A stretch of 64,000 nucleotides of DNA from Rhodospirillales bacterium (lineage in GTDB: Bacteria; Pseudomonadota; Alphaproteobacteria; Reyranellales; Reyranellaceae). The DNA lies in assembly GCA_016699855.1 (NCBI GenBank), contig CP064988.1, forward strand, positions 806,001-870,000. The letters run 5' to 3'. The position numbers and the translations under genes were made by a program. This document shows positions 34,957 through 43,036 of the stretch, piece after piece (positions within the stretch are counted from its first letter, which is position 1; the number at the start of each line of letters is the position of its first letter). The notes below the pieces were generated by a model that was not told the origin of the DNA, did no database searches, and saw only the letters and a program-made list of their open reading frames with translations.

Positions 34957-36777
34957 CTACGCGCCGCCGCCGGGCGCGACCCGCCCGTGCAGCGACGCGA
35001 TCTCGGCCGGGCCGAGCGTCTCGCTCCGCAGCAGATCCCGCGCCGCCTCCTCCAGCAACCCGCGGTTCGACTCCAGGATCGCGCGGGCCCGTTTCAGCGC
35101 GCCCTCGACGATGCGCAGCACCGCCGCGTCGATCGTCGCCGCCGTCTCGTCGCTGTACCACCGCGGCCCGGGCTGGGCTTCCAGCAGCGGCCCGAGGAAC
35201 GGCGACGGCTCGGCGTCGTAGGCGACCGGGCCCAGCTCCGTCTCCATGCCGAACCGGGCCGCCATCGCGCGCGCGATATCGGTCGCCTTGCGGAGGTCGT
35301 CCGCCGCGCCGGTCGACACCGAGGGAAACCGCAGCGACTCCGCGGCGCGTCCGCCGAGCAGCACGGTCAGTTTGCGCTCGAGTTCCTCCCGGCTCATCAG
35401 GAAGCGGTCCTCGATCGGCCTCTGGATGGTGTGTCCGAGCGCGCCGATTCCACGCGGAATGATCGAGACCTTCTGGACCGGGTCGGACCCGGGGAGCGCC
35501 ATCGCCACCAGCGCGTGCCCCATCTCGTGGACGGCGATCCGCTCGCGCTCGCCGGGGTTGAGAATCCGGTTCCTCTTCTCGAGGCCCGCGACGATCCGCT
35601 CGATCGCCTGGGTGAAATCGTCGAGCGTGACGTCGTCTCCGCCGCGCCGGGTCGCGAGCAGCGCCGCCTCGTTGACCAGGTTGGCGAGGTCGGCGCCGGT
35701 GAAACCCGGCGTGAGCGCGGCGACGTCCTCGAGGGCGACTCCAGCCGCCAGACGGACCTTCCGGGCATGGACGCGCAGCACGTCGGCGCGCCCCTTCCGG
35801 TCGGGCCGGTCGACCAGCACCTGCCGGTCGAACCGGCCGGCGCGCAGCAGGGCCGGGTCCAGCGTCTCCGGGCGGTTGGTGGCCGCAAGCAGGACGATTC
35901 CGCCTTTCGGGTCGAATCCGTCGAGCTCGGCGAGGAGCTGGTTGAGCGTCTGCTCCTTCTCGTCGTGTCCGCCGTGCGTGAACGTGCCGCGCGCCCGGCC
36001 GAGCGCATCGAGCTCGTCGATGAAGATGATGCACGGCGCGTGGCCACGGGCGCGTTCGAACAGGTCGCGCACGCGCGCCGCCCCCACCCCGACGAACATC
36101 TCGACGAACTCGGACCCGCTGATCGAGAAGAACGCGACGCCGGCCTCGGCGGCGACCGCGCGCGCCAGCAGCGTCTTCCCGGTGCCCGGCGGACCGACCA
36201 GCAGGATTCCCTTGGGGAGGCGCGCGCCGAGCCGGCTGTGCGAAACGGGGTCCTTCAGGAAGTCGACGATCTCGCGCAGCTCGGCCTTGGCCTCGTCTAC
36301 GCCCGCGACGTCGGCGAACGTCACTCCCGGCGACCTCTCGAGGTAGATCCGCGCCTTGCTCTTGCCGATCGAGAGCAGGCCGCCGCCCATCCCGGCCATC
36401 CGCCGCGCGAGGTACATCCAGACGCCGAAGAACAGCGCCGTCGGCACGATCCACGACAGCACGGTCTTGAGGAGCCCGGAGTCGTGCTCCGCGGTGTACC
36501 TCACCTTGTGCTTGGCGAGGTAGTCGGCGAGATCCGGGTCGAGGCGGCTGGTGATGAACTCCCGCTTCTCGCCGCCGGCGGGCGCCGCCAGCGTGCCGCG
36601 GATGTAGGTGTCCCCGACGGCGATCTCCGCGATGCGCCCGGCCTCGAGCAATGCGCGGAACTCGCTATACGCGATGTGGTCGACGCTGCGGCTGTGCTGC
36701 CAATAGTCGCGCGCCGCGACGATCGCCATCTCGGCGAGCACGGCGTAGAGGATGTTGAAACGGCTCTCGCGCGTCAT
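34957..36777 (-). CDS. ftsH: ATP-dependent zinc metalloprotease FtsH (accessory paralogue)
   Basis: This 606-aa membrane AAA+ protease has two N-terminal transmembrane segments (FNILYAVLAEMAIVAA and LLKTVLSWIVPTALFFGVWMYL) around a periplasmic FtsH_ext domain. The AAA+ module has Walker A GPPGTGKT, Walker B CIIFIDELDALG, and the SRH NRPETLDPALLRAGRFDRQ. The protease motif is HEMGHA (HExxH) with the third ligand downstream in GAADDLRKATDIA. It degrades misfolded membrane proteins. The diverged N-terminus, lone position and pairing with a zinc ADH suggest a secondary stress-linked FtsH rather than the housekeeping copy. Confidence 0.92.
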   Translation of the reverse strand: MTRESRFNILYAVLAEMAIVAARDYWQHSRSVDHIAYSEFRALLEAGRIAEIAVGDTYIRGTLAAPAGGEKREFITSRLDPDLADYLAKHKVRYTAEHDSGLLKTVLSWIVPTALFFGVWMYLARRMAGMGGGLLSIGKSKARIYLERSPGVTFADVAGVDEAKAELREIVDFLKDPVSHSRLGARLPKGILLVGPPGTGKTLLARAVAAEAGVAFFSISGSEFVEMFVGVGAARVRDLFERARGHAPCIIFIDELDALGRARGTFTHGGHDEKEQTLNQLLAELDGFDPKGGIVLLAATNRPETLDPALLRAGRFDRQVLVDRPDRKGRADVLRVHARKVRLAAGVALEDVAALTPGFTGADLANLVNEAALLATRRGGDDVTLDDFTQAIERIVAGLEKRNRILNPGERERIAVHEMGHALVAMALPGSDPVQKVSIIPRGIGALGHTIQRPIEDRFLMSREELERKLTVLLGGRAAESLRFPSVSTGAADDLRKATDIARAMAARFGMETELGPVAYDAEPSPFLGPLLEAQPGPRWYSDETAATIDAAVLRIVEGALKRARAILESNRGLLEEAARDLLRSETLGPAEIASLHGRVAPGGGA

Positions 36778-36896
36778 CGAAGGCTCTCAGTCCGTCGGGG
36801 CGGCGGCGGTGCCGGGTGACGGGCGCGCACAACCCTGCCCGGACCAGAGGGAGTGGAAAGTAGCGCCGCGCCCAAGGCGAGGCACGCGGCGCGGCG

Positions 36897-37163
36897 TCAG
36901 ATGCGGAACCCCTGCGCGCGCAGAGCCGACTCCAACGTCTCCAAGGCGCCGTCGGCGCGTCCTTGCCGGCACCGCTCGATCGCCACGCTCACGGCCACCG
37001 AAGGAGTCGACGTCGCCGTCGCCGTCTTCGCGACATAGCGTTCGTAGAGCGCCGCCAGCTGGAGGCAGCGGACGACCCTCGGGTCGTCGTCGACCGCCGC
37101 CGCTCCGCCGGTCTGGACCGCGAAAGCGCAGGCTAACGCGAGAAACCATCTGGCGGCGACCAT
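36897..37163 (-). CDS. Small exported protein of unknown function
   Basis: This 88-aa protein has a signal peptide (MVAARWFLALACAFAVQTGGAAA, cleavage near AAA-VDD). The mature part is helical with CLQLAALYERYVAK and IERCRQGRADGALETLESALRAQGF, so two cysteines that could form one disulfide. The upstream sequence AGGAGTCGACC is a fair ribosome-binding site for the ATG at 37163. It has a resemblance to short tetratricopeptide-like helical proteins. No family recognised. It lies upstream of the FtsH gene on the same strand with 119 bp between. Confidence 0.65.
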   Translation of the reverse strand: MVAARWFLALACAFAVQTGGAAAVDDDPRVVRCLQLAALYERYVAKTATATSTPSVAVSVAIERCRQGRADGALETLESALRAQGFRI

Positions 37164-37384
37164 GGTCGACTCCTCATGGATGCAATTGATCAAATGTCGA
37201 TCACGCCCGCCGCCGGCGCCTTGACGCACCGCAATGAGCCGCCCGACAGGCGCGCCGGCGGAAGGCATGGCTGCGTCCCGGCCGCCACGCGCGTCTGTTC
37301 ATGGGCGGTGGCGCTCCGTATCCTTCGCACTGGAAACGGCGCCCCCAACTGTCCGGGCGGGCCGCCGGTGGGAGGAACGACTCG

Positions 37385-38422
37385 ATGAAACTCGGATTGT
37401 CGCTTGGATACTCCGGCGCGCATCTCGACATCCCCGTCAAGCTCGTGCAGCGGGCCGAGGAGCTCGGCTACGATTCCGTGTGGACGGCCGAGGCCTATGG
37501 TTCCGACGCTGTCACGCCGCTGGCGTTCCTCGCCGCGCACACCAAGCGCATCAAGCTGGGCACCGGCATCATGCAGCTCGCGGCGCGCACGCCCGCCAAC
37601 GCGGCCATGTCGGCGGCGACCATCGACGCGATGTGCGGCAGCGGCCGCACGATCGTCGGCATCGGCGTCTCCGGGCCGCAGATCGTCGAGGGCTGGTATG
37701 GCCAGCCCTGGGGCAGGCCGTACTACCGACTCAAGGACTACGTCGCGATCATGCGCAAGATCTTCAAGCGCGAGGGACCCGTGACGCACGCCGGGCGAGA
37801 GATCCAACTGCCCTACACCGGCGAGGGCGCGATGGGGATCGGCAAGCCGCTGAAATCGATCCTGCACATGAACCCCGACATCCCGATCTACCTCGCGACC
37901 GTCAACGAGGCGACGGTCAAGCTGACCGGCGAGGTCGCCGACGGCTGGATGCCGACCGGGATCGTGCCCGGTTCGATTGCGGAGTACCTGCCGTGGCTCG
38001 AGGAGGGCTTCCGGCGCGCCGGCAACGGCAAGAGCCTGAGGAATTTCGAGATCCAGACGTCGGTGCACGTCGAGGTGCGGGACGACGTGAAGGCGGCGTT
38101 GGCCGAGCTCAAACCGGAGGTCGCGCTCTACGTCGGCGGCATGGGCCACAAGGACAAGAACTTCCACAACGACCTGATGACGCGCCGCGGCTTCGGCGAC
38201 GCCGCCAAGCGCATCCAGGAGCTCTACCTCGCGGGCCGCAAGGACGAGGCGATCGCCGCGGTGCCCGACGAATGGGTCGATCTGAAGTCGCTGGTCGGTC
38301 CGCCGGCGCGCATCCGCGAGCGCTACCGCGCGTGGGAGGATTGCGGCATCGACACGCTGAGCGTCCGCTCGCGCCAGCCCGAGGCGATCGAGGTCATGGC
38401 GCAGGCGGCGCGGTTGAACTGA
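37385..38422 (+). CDS. LLM class flavin/F420-dependent oxidoreductase
   Basis: This 345-aa protein has the luciferase-like TIM barrel. It begins MKLGLSLGYSGAHLDIPVKLVQRAEELGYDSVWTAEAYG, with IKLGTGIMQLAARTPANAAMSAATID and MPTGIVPGSIAEY as further landmarks close to F420-dependent methylene-tetrahydromethanopterin-reductase-like proteins. It transfers hydride to or from F420 or FMN; the substrate is unknown. It is the first of four consecutive plus-strand LLM genes, with 20 bp to the next. Nearby F420 biosynthesis genes make F420 the likely cofactor (inference). Confidence 0.87.
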   Translation: MKLGLSLGYSGAHLDIPVKLVQRAEELGYDSVWTAEAYGSDAVTPLAFLAAHTKRIKLGTGIMQLAARTPANAAMSAATIDAMCGSGRTIVGIGVSGPQIVEGWYGQPWGRPYYRLKDYVAIMRKIFKREGPVTHAGREIQLPYTGEGAMGIGKPLKSILHMNPDIPIYLATVNEATVKLTGEVADGWMPTGIVPGSIAEYLPWLEEGFRRAGNGKSLRNFEIQTSVHVEVRDDVKAALAELKPEVALYVGGMGHKDKNFHNDLMTRRGFGDAAKRIQELYLAGRKDEAIAAVPDEWVDLKSLVGPPARIRERYRAWEDCGIDTLSVRSRQPEAIEVMAQAARLN

Positions 38423-38442
38423 CCGCCCGCGGAGGTACCGCC

Positions 38443-39468
38443 ATGCGACCGTCGCTCCGGATCGGCTGCGTCTACGATTTCCGCAACACGCCGGAATCGG
38501 GGATGGACAATCCCAGCCTCTACGCCGCGATCATCGAGCAGATCGCCACGCTCGACCGGCTAGGCCTCGATCTCGTCTGGTTCACCGAGCACCACTTCCT
38601 CGACGACGGCTACCTGCCGTCGTGGATTCCGGTCGCCGGTGCGATCGCGGCGCGCACGAGGCGCGTGAAGCTGTCGAGCGACGTCTGCCTGCTGCCGTTC
38701 AACCATCCGGTGCGGCTGGCCGAGGATCTCGCGGTGCTCGACAACCTCAGCGGCGGGCGCGTCGAACTCGGCGTCGGCATGGGCTACGCGCCGCACGAGT
38801 TCAAGGGGTTCGGCCTGCCGGTGTCGCGTCGCGTGTCGCTGACCGACGAGGGCATCGAGGTGCTGCGCCGCTGCTTCTCGGGCGAGCGGTTCAGCTTCCA
38901 CGGCAAGCGCTACACCTTCGAGGACGTGGTGATCCGGCCGGGCTACGTCCAGGCCGGCGGCCCGCCGCTGTGGATCGCCGCGATGTCGGGCGCCGGCGCC
39001 GAGCGCGCCGCCAAGTTCGACAGCAATTTCCTGCCCCAGGGGGCCCGGACGGCGGTGCTCGATCCGTGGCGCGCGGCGCTACGCGGCTCCGGCCGCGACC
39101 CCGACACCTACCGCGTCGGCATCATCCGCTCGTGCCTGGTCACCGACGACCGCGAGCGCGACTGGCCGGCGGTGCGCGCCGCCGAGCGCTACCGCGGCGA
39201 GGTCTACCGCAGCTTCAACGCCGGCGAGGGTTCCGCCGGCGGCGTCGCCGGAAACACGCGCGAGGCCAGCATCCCGCAGAGCTGGGTGGTCGGCGATGTC
39301 GATCACTGCGTGCGCGAGCTGACCGCCTTCGTGCGCGAGTACGGCATCACCGACCTGGTCACCTGGGCGGTGCCGCCGGGCATGCGGCCGGACCAGATGG
39401 ACGCCAGCCTCGAGCGCTTCGTGCGCGACGTGGCGCCGCGCCTGAAGGCCGCGGCGGCGGCGCCCTAG
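38443..39468 (+). CDS. LLM class flavin/F420-dependent oxidoreductase
   Basis: This 341-aa luciferase-like protein begins MRPSLRIGCVYDFRNTPESG and has LVWFTEHHFLDDGYLPS, the EHHF motif of alkanal monooxygenase-like LLM members. LDNLSGGRVELGVGMGYAPHEF is the typical loop, and PLWIAAMSGAGAERAAKF the typical late strand. A GGAGG ribosome-binding site precedes the ATG. It may be FMN-dependent rather than F420-dependent, because EHHF-type members often use FMN. It is the second gene of a four-LLM run. Confidence 0.87.
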   Translation: MRPSLRIGCVYDFRNTPESGMDNPSLYAAIIEQIATLDRLGLDLVWFTEHHFLDDGYLPSWIPVAGAIAARTRRVKLSSDVCLLPFNHPVRLAEDLAVLDNLSGGRVELGVGMGYAPHEFKGFGLPVSRRVSLTDEGIEVLRRCFSGERFSFHGKRYTFEDVVIRPGYVQAGGPPLWIAAMSGAGAERAAKFDSNFLPQGARTAVLDPWRAALRGSGRDPDTYRVGIIRSCLVTDDRERDWPAVRAAERYRGEVYRSFNAGEGSAGGVAGNTREASIPQSWVVGDVDHCVRELTAFVREYGITDLVTWAVPPGMRPDQMDASLERFVRDVAPRLKAAAAAP

Positions 39469-39488
39469 ACGCGACGAGGAGTCCACGC

Positions 39489-40421
39489 ATGCGCGTCGCC
39501 ATCGGCCTGGGTTGCGCCGAGTTCCCGTTTTCCGGCGCCGCCGCGTGGTGGCGCTGGGTCGACATGTGCGAGTCGGGCGGCGTCGACTCGATCTGGCAGA
39601 CCGATCGCATCGTCGGCCGTCAGCCGTTTCTCGAGTCGATGACGACGATGGCGGCGCTGGCCGGCCGCACGCGGCGGATGCGCTTCGGCATGAACGTCGT
39701 GTCGCTGGCGTTCCGCGATCCGGTGCTGCTCGCCAAGCAATGCGCCACGATCGACACGTTGTCGGAGGGGCGTCTCCTGCCGGCCTTCGGCATCGGCTCG
39801 CCGCTGGGGCCGGAGTGGAAGGCGCTGAACATCGACACGAAGACGCGCGGGCGGCGGACCGACGAGTGCCTGGAGATCATCTCGCGGCTGTGGCGCGAGG
39901 AGTCGGTGGATTTCGACGGCGTCTTCCACAAGCTGTCCGGCGTCTCGATCGCGCCGCGGCCGGTGCAGCCGGATCTGCCGATGTGGATCGGCGGCTCGAC
40001 CGAGGCCGCGATCCGCCGCACCGCGCGGTACGGCACCGGATGGCAGGCCGGCGGCGACACGCCGGCCGAGGCGGGACGCGTGGTCGCGGCGATCAAGGCC
40101 GCCGCCGCCGAGGCCGGCCGCGCGATCGACGAGGACCATTACGGCGCGGGCTTCGCCTTCCACCTGGGCAGCGCGACCGATCCCGTGGTCGCCAAGGCGA
40201 TGGACGCCTACGCGAAGCGCACCGGCCGCGATCCCCGCGCGGTGTTCGCGGTCGGCGACGTCGACACGGTCCTCGCGCGCGTGGCGGAGTACGTCGACGC
40301 CGGCGTGTCCAAATTCATCCTGCGGCCGCTCGGCGCCGACGACGAGGCGGTGCTGACGCAGACCCGCGAGCTCATCGAGAGGGTGCTGCCGCGCGTGGCG
40401 TCGCGCTGGCCCAGGCGCTAG
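39489..40421 (+). CDS. LLM class flavin/F420-dependent oxidoreductase
   Basis: This 310-aa LLM protein begins MRVAIGLGCAEFPFSGAAAW and carries VDSIWQTDRIVGRQPF, MRFGMNVVSLAFRDPVLLAKQCATIDTLSEGRLLPAFGIG and LPMWIGGSTEAAIRRTARYGTGW, standard for the family. The substrate is unknown. It is the third of the plus-strand LLM run; the ATG follows the previous stop by 20 bp with a GAGGAG ribosome-binding site. Confidence 0.87.
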   Translation: MRVAIGLGCAEFPFSGAAAWWRWVDMCESGGVDSIWQTDRIVGRQPFLESMTTMAALAGRTRRMRFGMNVVSLAFRDPVLLAKQCATIDTLSEGRLLPAFGIGSPLGPEWKALNIDTKTRGRRTDECLEIISRLWREESVDFDGVFHKLSGVSIAPRPVQPDLPMWIGGSTEAAIRRTARYGTGWQAGGDTPAEAGRVVAAIKAAAAEAGRAIDEDHYGAGFAFHLGSATDPVVAKAMDAYAKRTGRDPRAVFAVGDVDTVLARVAEYVDAGVSKFILRPLGADDEAVLTQTRELIERVLPRVASRWPRR

Positions 40422-40452
40422 GATCGCGGCCGACATGGCGAGGGGGGAACCA

Positions 40453-41307
40453 ATGCGGATCGGCGGCGCCGTCTTTTTCACGGACTACTCGATGACGCCG
40501 GCCGAGATGGGCCGGGCCCTCGAGGAGCGCGGCTTCGATTCGCTGTGGGCGCCGGAGCATTCGCACATACCGCTGTCGCGCAAATCGCCATTCCCCAGCG
40601 GCGGGGAGGTGCCGAAGAAATACTACGACGCGATGGACCCGTTCGTGGCGTTGACAGCGGCGGCGGCGGCCACGACGAGGCTGCTGGTCGGCACGGGCGT
40701 CTGCCTGGTGGCGCAGCGCGATCCGATCCAGACGGCGAAGCTGGTGGCCTCGATCGACCACGTCTCCAACGGCCGCTTCCTGTTCGGAATCGGCAACGGC
40801 TGGAACCAGGACGAGATGGAGAACCACGGCACGGTGTTCGAGAGCCGCCACAAGCTGGCGCGCGAGCGGATCGAGGCGATGAAGGAGATCTGGACCAAAT
40901 CGAAGGCCGAGTACCACGGCGAGTTCGTGAACTTCGATCCGATGATGGCGTGGCCCAAGCCGGTGCAGAAGCCGCACCCGCCGGTCCTGGTCGGCGGCGC
41001 CTTCCCCTTCTCCGCCCGCCGCGCGCTGCGCTACGGCGACGGCTGGATCCCGCACCGCGCGCGCAAGCAGTACGACGACGTCTTCGACCTGATGCCCAAC
41101 TTCCGGCAGATGGCGGCCGAGGCCGACCGCGATCTCGCCAGCGTGCCGGTGACGATCTGGGGCGCCAAACCCGACGCCGACCTGCTGAGGCGCGACCGCG
41201 ACGGCGGCGTCTCGCGCGTGATCATCACGTTCAAGTCGGCGAAACTGGACGAGGTGCTGCCCGAGATGGACAAGTGGGCCGCGATCATCCGCAAGCTCGA
41301 TACCTAG
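40453..41307 (+). CDS. LLM class F420-dependent oxidoreductase
   Basis: This 284-aa protein has MRIGGAVFFTDYSMTPAEMGRALEERGFDSLWAPEHSHIP at its start, LLVGTGVCLVAQRDPIQTAKLVASID, and NGRFLFGIGNGWNQDEMENHG, the pattern of F420-dependent LLM proteins of the TIGR03619-type group. An upstream in-frame ATG at 40435 exists, but the ATG at 40453 has the better ribosome-binding site (AGGGGGGAA) and the family N-terminus. Substrate unknown. It is the last of the four-gene LLM run. Confidence 0.88.
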   Translation: MRIGGAVFFTDYSMTPAEMGRALEERGFDSLWAPEHSHIPLSRKSPFPSGGEVPKKYYDAMDPFVALTAAAAATTRLLVGTGVCLVAQRDPIQTAKLVASIDHVSNGRFLFGIGNGWNQDEMENHGTVFESRHKLARERIEAMKEIWTKSKAEYHGEFVNFDPMMAWPKPVQKPHPPVLVGGAFPFSARRALRYGDGWIPHRARKQYDDVFDLMPNFRQMAAEADRDLASVPVTIWGAKPDADLLRRDRDGGVSRVIITFKSAKLDEVLPEMDKWAAIIRKLDT

Positions 41308-41434
41308 GTCGCGTCGATCGGACCGTCGTTCGGGTCATCGTTCCTCGGGGGAGGCGGCGCCAGCGGCCGGCGGGTAGGGCGCGGCGGCAGGGTAGCCGGC
41401 TCCGGCCGCCATCGTTGCGAGCGCCCCCTATTCG

Positions 41435-41953
41435 ATGTCCGCGGCGCCGGCCTTGTCGGAGGTAAGATGCCTGTCTGAGGCGCTGGGCTTCATCGAGATC
41501 CCCAGCGCCGACTACGACCTGTGGCGGGCGGGCAATCTGAAGCCGGACGACAAACACCGGGCCCACGGGACGTGCGTGCCGATCGCGCTGGGCGGCTGCG
41601 ATTGCCCCGGCTCCAACGCTTCGGGCGACCACGGCGCCAGAAGGCGCGCCGTCTTCGTGGCGCGGCGCATCGACAGCTGCCCCGGGTCGGTCGCGGCGGC
41701 CGTCATCGGCGGCACCTGGACGGCCATGAACACGGTCTACAACATCACCCCGCCGGACATGACCTTCACCTGGACGAACCCGGGCCTGGGAGGGGAGATC
41801 GCCGCCGGCGCGATCGACGGCGCGGCGGTCAAGGCGTCGTGGAAGGGCGGCCGGTTCGGCGACGGATCGGGCACCGGCAAAGGCGTGACCGATGCCGGCC
41901 GTCGCGCGATCCGTATCGAGTGGAGCAACGGCGTCGTGTTCGCCAGGAAATAG
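41435..41953 (+). CDS. Hypothetical protein
   Basis: This is a 172-aa open frame of uncertain start. The C-terminal 90 residues (GTWTAMNTVYNITPPDMTFTW ... AIRIEWSNGVVF) look like a beta-rich domain of exported proteins. The N-terminal part (CVPIALGGCDCPG) is cysteine-rich with no signal peptide, so the gene may be a degraded or 5'-truncated remnant. I recognise no family. Confidence 0.45.
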   Translation: MSAAPALSEVRCLSEALGFIEIPSADYDLWRAGNLKPDDKHRAHGTCVPIALGGCDCPGSNASGDHGARRRAVFVARRIDSCPGSVAAAVIGGTWTAMNTVYNITPPDMTFTWTNPGLGGEIAAGAIDGAAVKASWKGGRFGDGSGTGKGVTDAGRRAIRIEWSNGVVFARK

Positions 41954-41959
41954 ACCGCC

Positions 41960-42913
41960 CTAGACCAGCGAAAGCACCTCGCTGCGCAGCTTCGCCATGT
42001 TGCCGAGCACCTCGTCGGCGGTGTTCCCGGGCACGCCGAAATCGAGGCAGCCGACGCCCGCGTCGCGCAGCGCCCGGATGTCGGCGGCGATCTCCGCCGG
42101 CTTGCCGGCGAACAGGCGGCGCTCGCCGTCGCCGGCCAGCGCCGGCACGCCTTCGCCATAGGCGGTGACGCGCAGGGTGAGGCCGACCGCGCCGGGATCG
42201 CGCCCGGCTTCCGCCGTCATCTTGCGCAGCCGCGCGACCTGGGTTTTGAAGCGCTTGAGGCTGTCGAGCGGGTTCGCGGGGTTGGTGCCGATCGGATACC
42301 AGGCGTCGCCCAGCTTGGCAGTGCGGCGTAGCGCGGGTCCGCTCTCGCCGCCGACCCAGATCGGCGGATGCGGCTTCTGCACCGGTTTGGGCGCGAACAC
42401 GATCTTGTCGAACTTCACGTGCTCACCGGCGAATGTGGGATCGTCGTTGGTCCACAGCTCCTTGAACGCCGCGATGTATTCGTCGGTGACCTTGCCGCGG
42501 GCCTCGAAGTCGGGCGCCTGGATGGCCTCGAACTCCTCCTTCAGCCACCCCGCCCCGATGCCCAGCACCAGCCGGCCGCCCGACAGCACGTCGATGGTCG
42601 AGAGGATCTTGGCCGTGAGCACCGCCGGCCGATGCGGTACGACCATGACGGACGAGACCAGCCGGAGTTTCCGGGTCATGCCGGCGACGTAGGCCATCTC
42701 GGTCAGCTGCTCGTGGCGGCCGCCGCGCGATCCGCTGGGGAACTCGCCGGTCGCGCTGTAGGGGTAGGTCGCGTGGATGTCGGTCGGGATCACCACGTGG
42801 TCGCTGAACGTCGCGTAGTCGTAGCCGAGCCCCTCGCCGCCGACCACAATCCGTGTAAGGTCTTCCACCCCGTAGAGCGCGCCGGCCGTGGGCGCGTTGA
42901 AGCCGATCTGCAT
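41960..42913 (-). CDS. LLM class F420-dependent oxidoreductase (TIGR03619-like)
   Basis: This 317-aa protein begins MQIGFNAPTAGALYGVEDL and contains YDYATFSDHVVIPTDIHATYPYS, LVSSVMVVPHRPAVLTAKILSTIDVLSGGRLVLGIGAGWLKEEFEAI and PPIWVGGESGPALRRTAKLGDAWYP, strongly typical of the F420-dependent LLM group. It is divergent from fbiC, with 123 bp between the two starts that probably carry both promoters. The substrate is unknown. Confidence 0.9.
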   Translation of the reverse strand: MQIGFNAPTAGALYGVEDLTRIVVGGEGLGYDYATFSDHVVIPTDIHATYPYSATGEFPSGSRGGRHEQLTEMAYVAGMTRKLRLVSSVMVVPHRPAVLTAKILSTIDVLSGGRLVLGIGAGWLKEEFEAIQAPDFEARGKVTDEYIAAFKELWTNDDPTFAGEHVKFDKIVFAPKPVQKPHPPIWVGGESGPALRRTAKLGDAWYPIGTNPANPLDSLKRFKTQVARLRKMTAEAGRDPGAVGLTLRVTAYGEGVPALAGDGERRLFAGKPAEIAADIRALRDAGVGCLDFGVPGNTADEVLGNMAKLRSEVLSLV

Positions 42914-43036
42914 GGCGTGCTTCCTTCCCTGCATTGCGCCGCTCGCGACGATGCGACACCATGCGGCGGCGGCGGGAAGGCGGCAAGCGCGTCCTGCCGC
43001 GGTGTGTGGTCGAGCCCGGGTAAGGACACGGCAATC

